Positions 8,966-20,399 of a stretch of 64,000 bases of DNA are shown piece by piece. The stretch is from Tricholoma matsutake (taxonomy: Eukaryota; Basidiomycota; Agaricomycetes; Agaricales; Tricholomataceae): NCBI GenBank assembly GCA_026075535.2, contig AP026539.1, positions 5,766,001 through 5,830,000 on the forward strand, given 5' to 3'. Under the pieces are notes generated by a model, which saw only the letters and a program-made list of their open reading frames with translations, was not told where the DNA came from and made no database searches. Made by a program: the position numbers and the translations under genes. How positions within the stretch are numbered: position 1 is the first letter of the stretch; each line of letters opens with the position of its first letter.

Positions 8966-9795
8966 TAGTGTTTGCAGGTCCAGTCCATAGGACCAAAAAA
9001 AAAGACCAAAACTGGACTGAATTAGACCAGAAAAGACCGGACCAGAGGTCTATTTATAGACTGGTCTTTTGCAGTCCAGTTGCTGGTCTTTCATTATGAA
9101 AAATATAGTAGGACCTATAAAAAGCCAGTTTAAACTGGTTGCAACTGGTATTTTGTCCCACCATGTATTTGACCTTACTCCCACACATATTTACTTCATT
9201 TTCGGTCCCTGGATCATCAAAAATGGTTAATAATTGGTTGAGATATGACCAAAAACATTTTTGTATGAGTATTTTGTACAACTTTGATTGCATTGCTTAT
9301 TACATGAGCTATATTTTTTTTGGACAGCTACATAACATCATAAACATAACAACAGCACACCTAACCATCTGTACCATGTTATTTTCTTGATTTAACAGCC
9401 CAAATGAATTGTGACTACAAACTACAAATTACAAACTACAAACCACAACTTGAATGCATGTCCTTTCAGTTTTAGCCATATCTCAGTCAAAGCTTGGTGG
9501 AATTCCTTAAAAGTTGGACCAGTCTACAGGGAATTACAATATCTATCTGTCAAATATAATATATTTAAGGTATTGGTTATAATTGTTGACATACATATGG
9601 CTTATTTCCTATGAAAGATTTTATGACAAAAGACCAGTCCGAACCAGTCTTTTTTCAGTCCATGGACCAAATGGGACCAGTCCTAAATGGTCCAGTTGTG
9701 GTCCCCAATGTCTGGGTTGGTCCTAGACTGGTTGCGGTTGATGGTTGCCCCATTTGGAAGTCAAAAACTGGACTGGACTGGACCTTTAAACACTA
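8966..9795. mobile_element. Non-autonomous hAT-type element 2 (830 bp)
   Basis: The ends are TAGTGTTTGCAGGTCC and GGACCTTTAAACACTA. ATTATTTC is duplicated perfectly at 8958-8965 and 9796-9803. Internal ACTGG/CCAGT-rich ends (GGACTGGACTGG type) are shared with elements 1 and 3. There is no transposase. The insertion lies in Gypsy-A integrase sequence (compare 47.13 kb). Confidence 0.92.
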
Positions 9796-9977
9796 ATTAT
9801 TTCTACTGCTATGGAAACCTCATCATTGGGCTTGGTGCACCTTTACCTAAATCAGGTATGGCAATTACATGGATTACCTGATATTGTTATCTCCAACCAC
9901 AGACCACAATGTGCTTCCACATTTATGTGAGAATTGAACAACATATTGGAAATTCAAACCAAGTTATCCACAGCATA
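9796..9977 (+). pseudogene. Gypsy-A copy 1, part 3 (integrase core)
   Basis: About 180 bp corresponding to 47.13-47.31 kb of copy 2. It covers ETSSLGLA-like sequence and the second catalytic block (here VISNHRPQC-like, where copy 2 reads VISDCGPQF). The middle catalytic Asp is replaced by Asn. Confidence 0.85.
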
Positions 9978-10776
9978 TAGTGTTTAAAGGTCCGGTCCTA
10001 CAAACCAGAAAAAGAATGAAACCAAACTGAACTTAACCAAAGTCTGGTTCATCAGGTGGCTATTATAGGACCAGTCTTTTGTTTTGTAGTCCAGTTGCCA
10101 GTCTTTCACTTTGAAAAATATTATTGAACCAATAAAAACTGATAAAAACTGGTTGCAACCAGCTTATATGTCATGTGTACTATACACCCTGATTCCCACA
10201 CATAATGACTTCAATTTCACTCCCTGTTGAGAACTGAGAGAGATATCACCAAATACATTTTGCATGAGAATTTTGTCGTGATTAAAATAACTTTGATTAT
10301 ACTGCTTATACCTTGTGTTACAAAAATGTTGGGTACAATTGGACACCATCCAATACATAAAAATAACACATATAAACATCTGTACCATGTATCTTTGAGT
10401 AATTTAACACCCCTGACAAGCTGCAACTACATACTACAACTACAACCACCTACAAACTACAACATGTAATACAATGTACTTTCAAATCTTGATGAAATCT
10501 CTTAAAAATTGGACCAATCACCAGGGAATTACAATATCCAACTCCCTACATAACAGTTAAATTGTCTGGGTAATAGTCCCCAAGAAACATATGGGCTATA
10601 TTGATACAACAAATTTTACAACAAAAAGTCAGTTCAGACTGGTTTTCATCAGTCCATGGACCAATCTATGCGGTCCGGTTGGGGTCCATCAATATCTGGG
10701 TCAGTCCTGCCAGTTGCGGTTGTGGTTGCCCCATTTAGACATCAAAAACCAGACTTAACTGGACCTTAAAATGCTA
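9978..10776. mobile_element. Non-autonomous hAT-type element 3 (799 bp)
   Basis: The left end is TAGTGTTTAAAGGTCCGGTC. The right end is GGACCTTAAAATGCTA, a decayed form of the consensus. The flanks are ACAGCATA (9970-9977) and ATGGCATA (10777-10784), matching at 6 of 8. The undisturbed site in copy 2 reads ATGGCATA, so the left flank has mutated. Overall similarity to element 2 is clear (ACCAGTCTTTTG, TGAAAAATAT, TTGCAACCAG/TGGT blocks). Confidence 0.9.
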
Positions 10777-11663
10777 ATGGCATATCACCCACAGACAGAT
10801 GGGCAGACAGAGGGAATGAATCAAGAGTTGGTGCAGTACTTGTGCATGTTTGTCAACTACAAACAAACTGACTGGCCCAAATGGCTGGCAATTGCTGAGT
10901 TTTCCCACAATAACAAATTCCATTCAGCTACTTGGATGTCACCCTTCTTTACTAATTATGGGTATCATCCCCACATGAGAGTAGAACCCTGAATGGAAAT
11001 TAAGGTACAATCAGTAGAAGATTTTGTATCTAAGATACAAAAGGTACAGGAAGAAGTGGAAGTGGCATTGATGAAAGCACACAATGATATGATGTGACAC
11101 ACAGATCGTACTTGAGCTCCCACTCCAGAGTACAATGTTGGTGACTTGGTATGGCTAAGTACCAAGGACCTTAATATTCCATGACCTTTGAGGAAGCTCA
11201 CAGAAAAGCAAGTGGGCCCATACACAATCTCTAAAGTAATTTTGCCTAATGCAGTAGTGCTAAAATTACCTTGATTATTCAAGATTGATCCTGAGATTAA
11301 CATTTCCCAACTATGCCCTTATTGCCCACCCACTAACCCTGGTCAACAAACTACCTCACAAGCTCCCATAACTGTAGAAGGTGCTCCAGAATATGTAGTC
11401 AACAAATTCTAGATTCCTGCCTTCAATAGAATAAATTGGAATTCTTAATAAAGTGGAAGGACTATACCAATGAAAATAACTTGTGGGAACCCAAAGAAAA
11501 TTGTAAGCAAGTGTGTAATGCAATTGCCCAATTCTTTAAACATAATCCAAATGCTCCATGTCGCATTGTGAGAATGGTGTATGAGGAGATGAAATTCTGG
11601 CCTTACCAAAATTTCATAGAGGGGACAAATACAATATTTTCTTGCTTGGAAGTCGAGGCATAA
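10777..11663 (+). pseudogene. Gypsy-A copy 1, part 4 (integrase end and chromodomain)
   Basis: It begins MAYHPQTDGQTEGMNQELVQYLC with the third catalytic Glu, then DWPKWLAIAEFSHNN. It continues through the GPY/F-like region (YNVGDLVWLSTKDL). A chromodomain follows, FLIKWKDYTNENNLWEPKEN, at about 11440-11500, and the segment ends at a stop near 11663. Several TGA stops fall at the same places as in copy 2. Confidence 0.88.
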
Positions 11664-11674
11664 AAGAGGGGTAA

Positions 11675-12061
11675 TGTTAGGAACCAGCCCCATTACATAA
11701 TATATTTTTATTTTTATTTTATCATGTCAAATTATGCTGAATTACACTACACACACAAGGCATGAGAATTTTATTTTGCACACATTGATATGTATGTGCA
11801 TGTATGCATGCATTGGGAGCAACAATGTACAGTGCAACATAGTATATAAACTTAAATATATGCCTAGGGGACCCCAGTTGTGTTCCCTTAGGTATTCCAC
11901 CTACACTTCTGGTATGAAATGCCTTTCTCAACAAACTAATCTATTGATAACCCATTACATCAAAACCATCAATTTCCCCATCACATGCATGAGTCCCACC
12001 CCCTTCTTGTAGAGAGAGCCCAGATGGTCTTAGCTAGCAGATAGTGGGTGTCACCCTAACA
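11675..12061 (+). repeat. Gypsy-A copy 1, 3' LTR
   Basis: 387 bp from TGTTAGGAACC to CACCCTAACA, preceded by the purine tract AAAAGAGGGG. It is similar to 48200-48601. No matching 5' LTR exists upstream, so the element is 5'-truncated near 3970. Confidence 0.93.
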
Positions 12062-12429
12062 CACCCAGGAGCATGCCTATAACCACAGTGCAACCAATGA
12101 CAGCAACACCACCACTGATGATGGCAGTGATGCAAAGTGAACACCAGCCCACCACAAGTACCACCATGGGAGAGAAGCCGAGTGACAACCACCAGGCAGT
12201 GCAACAGTGAGGGGATGGGGACAACACAGCTGATGTGAGGGATGACAAGGCAAAGGACTGCTCCAGCAAGAAGAGGGCTCACATACCCCCACCCCCACCC
12301 TCATGTTTTTACATGAGGGATTTTTTTTTGTTGAGTACCCCCTTGCTCAAAATATGCTGTTTAGTTTGAGTTGATTAGATAAATTATATAATATATAAGT
12401 CTTATAAGTAATTTTGGAGGGTCACATGG
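12062..12429 (+). repeat. Hairpin and T-run block of a composite element
   Basis: ACAACACC/GACAAC-rich sequence is followed by CCCTCATGTTTTTACATGAGGG and a run of nine T (12300-12330). This is the same kind of hairpin-plus-T block as at 500-660, 42075-42180 and 57727-57820. No tRNA-like box follows. No gene is seen. Confidence 0.5.
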
Positions 12430-13276
12430 TGTCATAGTGGGGGTACTTAGGACAGTTGTCATGGACAATATTTGGTGGTGCTGTGCTGTGGCTATGTAGC
12501 CCATAATTTAGATCTAGATAAGAGAAACAAAACCTGCATACTTCCTGAAGTGCCATAGTGCTGGATGAGATGGAGGCAGCATGTGGGAATGGTGCAAGCT
12601 GTGACACATTGTTGATTGACAGCACGATATCTCCACAGCATGTAAGGCAGGCAAAACACCAGCTCAAAACTTTTTCAGCAGCACTCAATATCTTGAACTC
12701 ACCAGCTCATAGATGGTGCCCAAAGACTGTTTGAAATGGATAATCATCGTAGAGGGATCCAATTATACAGCCTTAAGTAATTAAGTAATAAGAGACTACA
12801 TTTTCACATTGAAACTATACATAATCCCAGATGCAATACCCATGGCAGCTGTCTTTGTCTCTCAGGCTTGCATCCCAATTAGAGCTGCCATTGGTTGGAC
12901 AGATCACAGAAACTTTACAAGTTGTTTCTTCAACTGGAAGTAGCCTGTAGTGCAGAATACATATAATCTGCTGCATGGTCAGAGTTATCAGTCCTCATCT
13001 ATCCTTAATCTGAGTCCATATCATTGGTCACTGTAGAGTATTTTGTGTTAATGCTGAGGTACAGGCTCCTTTATTTATCCTTTCAGCCCTCTCCACTGCT
13101 CTTTGAGAGACCAGCTGCAGCATCAGTAATGGTCACCAGGGACTTGGGCATTGTCCATTCCATAAGGTTATTGAAGTTCACTTTGAGCATTTTCTGTGAG
13201 TGGCATTATTGCCTTGTGAGTGGTTGTAAGAGTCAAGCAGCCTAACTAGAAATTCTTTTTGGGTGTACTTACTTAG
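12430..13276 (-). other. Unassigned decayed sequence
   Basis: A minus-strand frame at 12422-12688 is cysteine-containing (SWCFACLTCCGD) but matches nothing that I recognise. Removing the TTA-type element at 13280-14302 joins this stretch to 14303-14900, where another minus frame lies (14558-14797). They may be parts of one dead gene. No function is assigned. Confidence 0.3.
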
Positions 13277-13279
13277 TTA

Positions 13280-14302
13280 GGGCATGACACAGGTAACCCC
13301 CAGGTATATTTTGGGGTACCCATACCCATACCTGTGAACACTGTACCCCTACAGGGTATGAGTGTGGTTTTATCGTGGCTACATGCAGTGTACCATGGGT
13401 TTGGGCAGGTCCCACTCAGTTTATCTACAGGATTATTCTACATCTATATAATTATGTAAAATACTACACTAAGAAAACCCTCCACTTGCATTTGGAGTGA
13501 GGGAAGTGGTGCTCATAGTTGCCCAGAAAAGAATAAGAAAACCCTCTGCTTGCATTTGGAGTAAGTGAGGGGGGTGGTGGCTGTAGTTGCAAAGAACAGA
13601 TCCAAGAACACCCTGACTTGCATTTGGAGCAAGCGAGGGGTAGGGGTGGCCATTGTCATGTAGAATAGAATCAGAATACACTCCACTCACATTTGGAGCA
13701 AGGGAGTGGGTGGGGTTGGCTGTAGTCATGTAGAAAAGAATCAGAATACACTCCACTCGCATTTGGAGCAAGGGAGTGGATGGGCATGGCTGTTGTTGTG
13801 TAGAAAAGAATCAAAAACTTCTCCACTTGCATTTGGAGCAAGGGAGTGGGTGGGGTTGGCTGTAGTTGTGTAGAAAATAATCAAAAACTTCTCCACTCAT
13901 GTTTGTAGCAAGGGAGGGGGTAATAGCAGCTGTAGTTGCCTAGAATAGAACCCACTCGCATTTGGAGCAAGGGGCCATTGTTGCCTAGAATAGAACAAGA
14001 AACCCTCCACTTGCATTTGGAGCAAGGGGGTGGTCACCCAGAGCCATTGCTGCTGCTGCTGTTGCTGTTGCTGTTGTCATCACCATTGTATTCATTGTCA
14101 TTGTTGATGTTATTGTTGACAATTGTTGACATTGATCAACAACATCATGTGATTAGGCACTCAGCTATTGGTACCTGTTAAAACCCATACAACCACAGGA
14201 ACGGGTACAGTATTGCCTGAGTATGGCAACATCTGACTCATATGATACCAGAGCATACCCATGAGCACATTATCACAGTGTTACCCATACCCATGTCATG
14301 CC
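13280..14302. mobile_element. TTA-type inverted-repeat element (Harbinger-like), 1023 bp
   Basis: It starts GGGCATGACACAGGTAACCC after TTA (13277-13279). Its right end read in reverse is GGCATGACATGGGTATGGGT, before TTA (14303-14305). The TTA duplication is perfect. The interior is largely the minisatellite at 13480-14040. There is no transposase, so this is a non-autonomous element. PIF/Harbinger is the best guess from the 3-bp TTA duplication. Confidence 0.75.
13480..14040. repeat. Minisatellite with TTGCATTTGGAGCAAG units
   Basis: About nine units of 55-75 bp each contain CTCCACTTGCATTTGGAGCA followed by AGGGAG, GTGG, a G/T-rich stretch, then GTAGAAAAGAATCA. CTCCA...TGGAG within the unit can form a hairpin. 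Length and spacing vary between units. Confidence 0.85.
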
Positions 14303-15001
14303 TTATACTTAGTAGACTCATGACTAAGCACAATGTGTGGTATGTATAGTATCCAAGGGCTCCTGCTTCATCTCATGCTGTGTGCAGTAGTCAACAATGA
14401 TCTGAAGGTTGGGCTGGGATCTGTGCATCAGATCAGATCAGATCAGCAAGCAATTCAAGCTGCTGGGTGGGCAGGATATCAAACTGCTTGATTTGTTGAT
14501 GCTGTATCTAAGGTAAAATAATCTGTCCATACAACCACTAAGCTTATGAAACAACCACTATGGAGGGTGGGTAGGGATGAAATTAACAAGCAAGAAGGTA
14601 CTAATAACTGAGTTTTCAAGTCTTGATGTAAGTAGCCTGGCAAGCTGTCTTGTAGTATAGAGTGAAGACAATTGTTCATCTATATATAGCCTGGTACCCA
14701 ATGCTTGGGTCTTGTGTGGAACTCCCATTTCATCAAAAGTTTCAAACTCCGCATGCTTGCTGTGCTGTGCCAGCCAGGCACCAAGTATGTGCCCCATGCC
14801 AACTATTTTTGCATCTCTGAAAGTACCCTGTAATCATTGCAAATATGCCCAAAAGTGAAGTAGAAATTCATGAAAGCAATTCTGAACATAAGCAGCCAAC
14901 AGACAATGATGTTCTACCTATAATAGAACCACAAACTCCCCTTTGAAGTTTGAATTCCTCATTACCAGTCATTTCCATACTTTGCATATTCTCACTAGTC
15001 C
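14303..15001 (-). other. Unassigned sequence with a small GATCA microsatellite
   Basis: ATCAGATCAGATCAGATCAG occurs near 14424-14443. A minus frame at 14558-14797 is open but unrecognised. No gene is supported. Confidence 0.3.
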
Positions 15002-15295
15002 ATGCCATCTGCAACACCCCTCTCTATGCCAGGGAAAGCCACACACCACTTGCCTACAATTTATCCACATCCATTGATCACAAACTCTAATCATTTGGCT
15101 ACTCCAGCAACTCCCATAAATCATGAAGCTAGTGCAAGATCTACATCAACTCAGACATACAGGGTCATGCAGAGCAACCAACAGAAGCTGAATGAGTTGT
15201 TCAGGCAGCTTCAGGATTTCAGTTGGACTCTGGGCAACTTTCTGTACTATGCCTTCCAGGATAAAGATGAGCAAGGTGAGAGAGGCAAGTACTAA
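15002..15295 (+). CDS. Unassigned open frame, possible exon
   Basis: A 97-residue plus-strand frame has a Pro/Thr/His-rich N-terminal half, then QQKLNELFRQLQDFSWTLGN and FLYYAFQDKDEQ. The FL-x-x-x-F helix pattern occurs in multicopy Agaricomycete repeat-associated proteins, as far as I recall, but I cannot name a family. A GGTGAG donor-like site lies near 15274, so the frame may continue by splicing. It abuts the helicase relic on the other strand. Confidence 0.35.
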   Translation: MPSATPLSMPGKATHHLPTIYPHPLITNSNHLATPATPINHEASARSTSTQTYRVMQSNQQKLNELFRQLQDFSWTLGNFLYYAFQDKDEQGERGKY

Positions 15296-15742
15296 GTATG
15301 TCCTCATTGATTGCTAATGCAGAAATGCCAAGCTTTAGGACAGTTTTTTCCTTACATTCTATGAGTATATGGTATCCATCTGATTATATAGTATGTACCA
15401 TTTCTTCTCCGAGGCCCTTTGTTGGATACACAGCAATAAGAACAGGATCAGAAGGAAAGGTTCTTTTCAGGAGGGGACATGGAGTCTCAAGTTCTCTCAA
15501 TGCCTGTAAAAGAAGTGCATATCCATAGAAGATACTGGTCTTCCCTCCACCTGTCTTTACCACGAGAAGAACATGGATACCATCCACTGCCTTGCAGATA
15601 GCCTCAAGGATATAATCATGCAGATCATGTGGAAGATGAGAGCGAAGGAGCTGGAGAGCAAGAGCCTATCCTTCCAAGTTGCTAAGCCAAGTTCTTGAGA
15701 GCTCTGGCATACATGTGGTTGGCAAAAACGGTACAGATGCAA
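15290..15742 (-). pseudogene. RecQ-like DEAD helicase, N-terminal relic
   Basis: On the minus strand, spread over shifted frames, the translation gives QLLRSHLPHDLHDYILEAI, then helicase motif I VVKTGGGKT. Motif Ia-like VLIAVYPTKGLGEEM follows, and then LGISALAINEDI. This order matches the first third of RecQ-family ATP-dependent helicases. Walker A (GGGKT) is intact. There are at least two frame breaks, and motifs II-VI and the RQC region are missing. It marks the edge of the repeat-rich sequence. It could be a degraded host copy or one carried by a mobile element. Confidence 0.7.
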
Positions 15743-15923
15743 ACTCGCGACAGCTACTTCGCTGAATCGCTCAGTGGGACGCTCGTTCCTCGCACGCTGG
15801 CACCTTGAGCTAAAACCCTAAAAATCTGCAAGTGACTTAAATCTAGCAATTTTATGAAATGTACAATAATCAAGTAATAAACAGTGTACAATCTTGAACA
15901 CCAATTGAACACCTCAGATAAAT

Positions 15924-16835
15924 TCAAAGCATCATCTGAAAAATTTCATCGTGGTTGGAGCGATCATGCAACTCCTCCGAATCACTCCAGCTGAACAAGT
16001 CTTCTGGCGGGATGTCTTCAAAATCTGCTCCAGCAGCTTTTTTTGTACATTCTTCAGCATAAGCTTCAAGCTCTGCGTCTTCAAGATCCGCTGGCGTTAG
16101 AGGCTGCGGGCGCACATCATAAGTATCTGGTAAACTTTAGTATAATTTTTATGCGTGTAGGAAACCGAGCGAACCGTTGAGCTCCCGCTCCCATTCGTTG
16201 ATATCGTCTAAATCTGGGTCGAAAGATGATCCAACGTCATGAGCGTACGAGACGCGGTAGGAATGACGCTCTTTACTGCTTGCATCCGCCATTATTCTGC
16301 GGAACAGCTAGAGGACGGGTATAAACCAACCCAGAAGACCAGATCAAACGAAGCGGCTGAAACGTACCTCGTCTTGCATGATATCGTCATCATCCTCCTC
16401 CTCGTCATCGTCGTCCATTGCGTCGTCAAACCCGTCACTACTAGCTTCACTAACATACCTCTTCCCTCTAATTGCCTTCTCTCTTGCTCTAGCAGCCCTC
16501 TCAAAACACCTTGCCTTGAACTTTTCTCTTAAAAAAGCCTTTTGCGAATCTTCAGCAGAAGCCGACGCGATTCCCCCTCTGAACACTGACCCTCCACTAG
16601 ACATGATCGAGTGAGCACTAGGAAAGCTGCGGGAAGAGGGCGCGACGGATGAACTGGGACCTCTTGCTTTAAACTGTAAACGCCGCCGTGCCTGAGCTGC
16701 CCCGACAGGCGAGGATTTAGGGCTCGGCGACTCAGCAAGCGGTGAGGAGTTCAGAGGTCGATATCCATGACCTAACACTGGATATCTGGTATGACAGGAC
16801 ACCGGAGTTGAAGGTAAAGGGCTTGAAGCTTGCAT
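15924..16835 (-). CDS. Acidic nuclear-type protein of unknown function, 270 aa
   Basis: Three exons join in frame: 16835-16368, 16307-16166 and 16126-15924, totalling 813 nt. Intron 1 is GTACGT...CTCTAG and intron 2 is GTTTCC...TACCAG. The N-terminal third is Ser/Pro/Arg-rich and basic. A helical basic segment (KAFLREKFKARCFERAARAR) is followed by a run of Asp/Glu (FDDAMDDDDEEEDDDD) at about residues 140-155. The C-terminal half is acidic (DPDLDDINEWEREL, LEDAELEAYAEEC, FEDIPPEDLFSWSD). I do not recognise the family. The composition suggests an interaction module, possibly nuclear. CpG content and unbroken exons mark it as a host gene. Confidence 0.75.
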
Positions 16836-17541
16836 GAATTGCAGGAAAGCTGGAACTGAGGTGAACTTGCTTATGTAAATTGAATCCTCTTTCGCGTTGA
16901 GTCACAACACTAGTACGTTGTGACTCTACGTGAGAAGGACCCCGGATAATACCAGCCTATTTTGGGAAGTTTTGGGAGGTCAGTTAAACAGTTTCAATCC
17001 GGTCAAAATGGGGGCACACCCACCGTAGATTTCTGGACACAGTATATGTAAGGCCATATCATGTGTCAGTAGTGGCTGTTCGAGTAGCAAGCTGTGCTCC
17101 GTCCCAAGCACCGGACCGTGGCATAACCGTTTATTAAACATATTTAGATGGTGTTTATGCAACTGTTTATGTAGGTATACTTGGCCGCGAGTAAACATAA
17201 CACTCCATGAAATGCCAACATAAGAAATCAGCTGAGTGACGGCCAGTGCTTGCACCACTACACAATTATTAGCACGCCTTAAGTAAGATGATACATCCGT
17301 GCCTTTATCCATTCTACAATTTTAGGTGAATGCCTATAATTCGAACTGATCTGTCATACATAACTTACTGTACCCATCAAGTACCCATAGTGATCTGTCG
17401 TCTAGGCATGTCTATACAAAGTAGTACTATGTATTAACTTTGAGATCATCGTACAGCAAGTAAGTCCCAGCAATTCAAAGTTCAATGGAGCAGATCTTGA
17501 GCAGATCGTTGTCACAAATTATCATCCAAGCATATAAATGA
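16836..17541. other. Intergenic, no supported gene
   Basis: This lies between the acidic protein (transcribed leftwards) and the 3' end of the DUF6533-type gene. A 110-residue minus frame at 16980-17312 has no recognisable features and is not called. Confidence 0.4.
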
Positions 17542-19021
17542 TCACCCCAACAACGTAACAGCAGACCCGCCGTTCCGAAGATAACCATAGTCGCCACTCC
17601 CACGGGAGTAATCATTACTTGTCAAGTCTAGATCCGTAAACTCAATCCCGTCCTGCAGATCAACAAAGGTAGAGATAATTTGAGTGGTGTGGTCAAAGCT
17701 CGTCGTTGTCGTGGTCGTATTTGACCGTTCCAATACTGGGTCACGTAAATTGAGCATCAAGCGGGTGATCATCACAGAGGAGATGCTACGATCCACTTTC
17801 GTTTAGCAGTCCACTGAAATAAAGTATCAGACGAACCTGTTCATCAAAATGGTGACAACCCCTCTGGTGAATGGCTGCAAGACATCAGCCAATGCGCGAG
17901 CGGCCAGGTAGAGTTTACCTTGGCATGCTAGAGTGAGGGAATCAGTATTTAGTAGATGTCCATTGGTAGACAGCTAACCATGAACGTCAAAATATTGCCG
18001 ACAGTTGCAGCAATCATGACACTGTCAGACACATTTCATCAATCGCTGAGTATATCTATGGCTAAGCATCGCACCTGAAATAAATGGATCCTGGCTCTTT
18101 ATTAGCATTTGGCAGGAGACAGAAGGCTTTATAGCTTACCATCTCGGAGCAGGAGATGGATCAAGCTTACACCACTCCTCTTCCGCAGCGACCACGTCTT
18201 GTAAACCGTCAGGGCAAACACTAATGAATCAAGCACCAATATCCCACCCCAACCCAGCCCCAGTCCTAGCATATAACAATCACTCGCACGTAACAGAGGT
18301 TCAAAAGGGATACATACTCAAAGCTCTAGATAGTTCGTCATAAACGTCAGCACGGCTTTTAATGACGGAAGCGGACCATACTCAGGCCGAGACAGCGGTG
18401 CAGGGCAACCAACTAGTGCGACTTCGTCTATCGGTTGATGTTTAGATTTACTAGATACTAGAAGCCACTGAATAGGTGTTTGAATCATTCAAAGGCAACA
18501 CGGCCATGTTGGGGAACGTACACATCCAACGACGAGCACTCCAACCGCTACGCCAACAAAGAAGGCCAAAACTCGACGACTTCGATTATAAAGAGCATAG
18601 ATTCGCATCATCATTATAACTATGTGGGTGTGTCTATCTTTAGCTAGCTGTAAAAATGCTGCTGCTTCAACTCACTCATAATCACAACTTGCACGGCAAC
18701 AGAAAAATACTGATGATAAGATTGGAGCGCTTTGCATCTAAAGTTTTGATATCAGCATCATGTCGCCGTGCAATTCACAAGGCTACCGACATCTGTGCAA
18801 TTATTCAGAAAACATTTTGAAACAAAAACTCAACCCACGTCTCTTGTGCTAGGTTCATTGTATAAGAAGAATTCCACCATGACTGGGATGTGTCCAAGCA
18901 GCGTAAAGTACCGATTCAAGAGAAATAAAAAAGAGGCCCAAGTGAATCGATTTGAAAACCAGAATCGCTCGACTTCAAGGGCGAAGGTGATGCAATATTC
19001 GTAAACGAGAAGAACTGACAT
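17542..19021 (-). CDS. DUF6533-type seven-helix membrane protein
   Basis: Minus-strand exons give the order typical of this basidiomycete membrane family. YEYCITFALEVERFW and FLFLLNRYFTLLGHIPVMVE (exon ending near 18850) come first. QSYHQYFSVAVQVVIM (near 18680-18735), RIYALYNRSRRVLAFFVGVA (near 18525-18619) and GCPAPLSRPEYG follow. Next are ILVLDSLVFALTVYKTWSLR with LIHLLLRDG (near 18150-18270), PFTRGVVTILMN, and finally SSVMITRLMLNLRDPVLER with a 60-residue tail ending at 17542. Function is unknown in the family; the location is membrane. Most introns are canonical, such as GTGAGT...CACATAG and GTAAGC...TTTCAG. Two junctions (exon 1-2 and the exon before RDG continuation) could not be resolved in frame, so part may be decayed or missplit. 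Confidence 0.75.
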
Positions 19022-20399
19022 TTTGGCTTAGGAAGATGATTGACGTGGACACTGAAAGCTCACTGAATGAGATCAGACTGAGATAGCGGACGATCCTGCT
19101 GTGGGTTCTCGTTAGCATTGTGAGCAGATAGAAGGTATGTAATTATGCACATCGCTTCTAACTGAGTCGTGATGATGTCGTCCATCTGGACGGGATGCTT
19201 GCCCAGTTAGTACCCTCGCTCGTTGTGTCGGCGACCGTCAGAACGCATCCGCCCGCAAAACAGCGTTCGCATAAAACAGGTGAAGAAAACCCAAGGTAAG
19301 GAAAGGTGTCTGTAAGATGCTGAGTTACACAGATACGAGGGTGACTCCCTCCAGTCATATATGTCATATGCACATAGATACGATCAGTAGCGCTCAGGTG
19401 TGACCTTTTGCGCGGACTGGCCTCGTCGATCGTCTCATCATCAAAGGTCGACGTCATTCCATCATCGTCATGGAGATGACGCATGATTGACGTGTCGATG
19501 AACTCGCGAGTCGCGATCGTCCACACGTGTATAGGAATTTGGATCACGATATCGATGCCAAGCTAGTCGGCTGAAAACCAGTATTATGGATCCGACAACG
19601 GGAGGGAAGGATCGAAAGAAGTATGTCAATGCGAGTGACTTTGATACGTCTCGGATGGAGAGATGTTAGTGATTGCCACGTCGATATCGTCATGGAAGTG
19701 GATTAGAGGAAGATGGGCTTACCGATTACTGTTCTAATAATGTTAAGTATTAGGCACGGCAATTGCTGATCACTAACAACATTCGCCTCTCTTTGCTGTA
19801 TAGTTCTACCTGTGATGTCACCTTGCCTTGCATGTAAATAGTACAACAATAATACCATGTTTCTGTCTTTTCCAAAATTTATTTGGGTCGCTGTGGGCCG
19901 AGGAAATTGATCTGATGTTATGGGCCTGTGGGATACAAAAAGACATGAACAGTGGCTGCAGAGAGGAACCCCCAGTTTGAAGCTGGTTTTCAATGAGCAG
20001 CAAATGGCCGCTGAAAGTGCTAACAATTTCAGTTCTTTTTCTGATATACGGAATCTTTAGTAAAGATGTGTTCTCTTCCTGGACTCCAGAACAGATAAGT
20101 ACATTCCGACAAGTAATGTTAGTAAGTAACGTATCGTAAAGAAGCAGCACAGTGCTGTGGCAACCTACATTTTTAACTCCGTACATATCTGTTTTAAAGA
20201 AAGGTGAAAGTGTCACATTAATACCAAAACCAAAGCATACTGAAAATAAACCAAAGACCAAAATGTTCCGCACAAAGCAGCTGCAGTAGTGTCACAGCAC
20301 AGGTATGTAAGAGGAAATGCAAAGAAAGAAAGAAAGAAAGGCATCTTGAAACTAGGTATCCATCCGACTGAGCTCCATCCAACTCAAACCAACATCACT
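19022..20399 (-). other. Intergenic, with one possible exon
   Basis: A minus frame at 19158-19570 (DIVIQIPIHVWTIATREF, then DDDGMTSTFDDETIDEASPR) has coding-like composition. No domain or neighbouring exon could be joined to it. The rest, including the 151-residue minus frame at 19818-20273, looks non-coding. A GAAA microsatellite sits at about 20322-20340. Confidence 0.35.

Noticed and set aside
13480..14040. CRISPR-like spaced repeats
   Set aside because: Repeat spacing and sequence vary gradually, spacers resemble each other, and the array lies in a eukaryotic inverted-repeat element.
19818..20273. 151-residue minus frame
   Set aside because: No domain, no codon bias, no splice context; it overlaps another unrelated frame.
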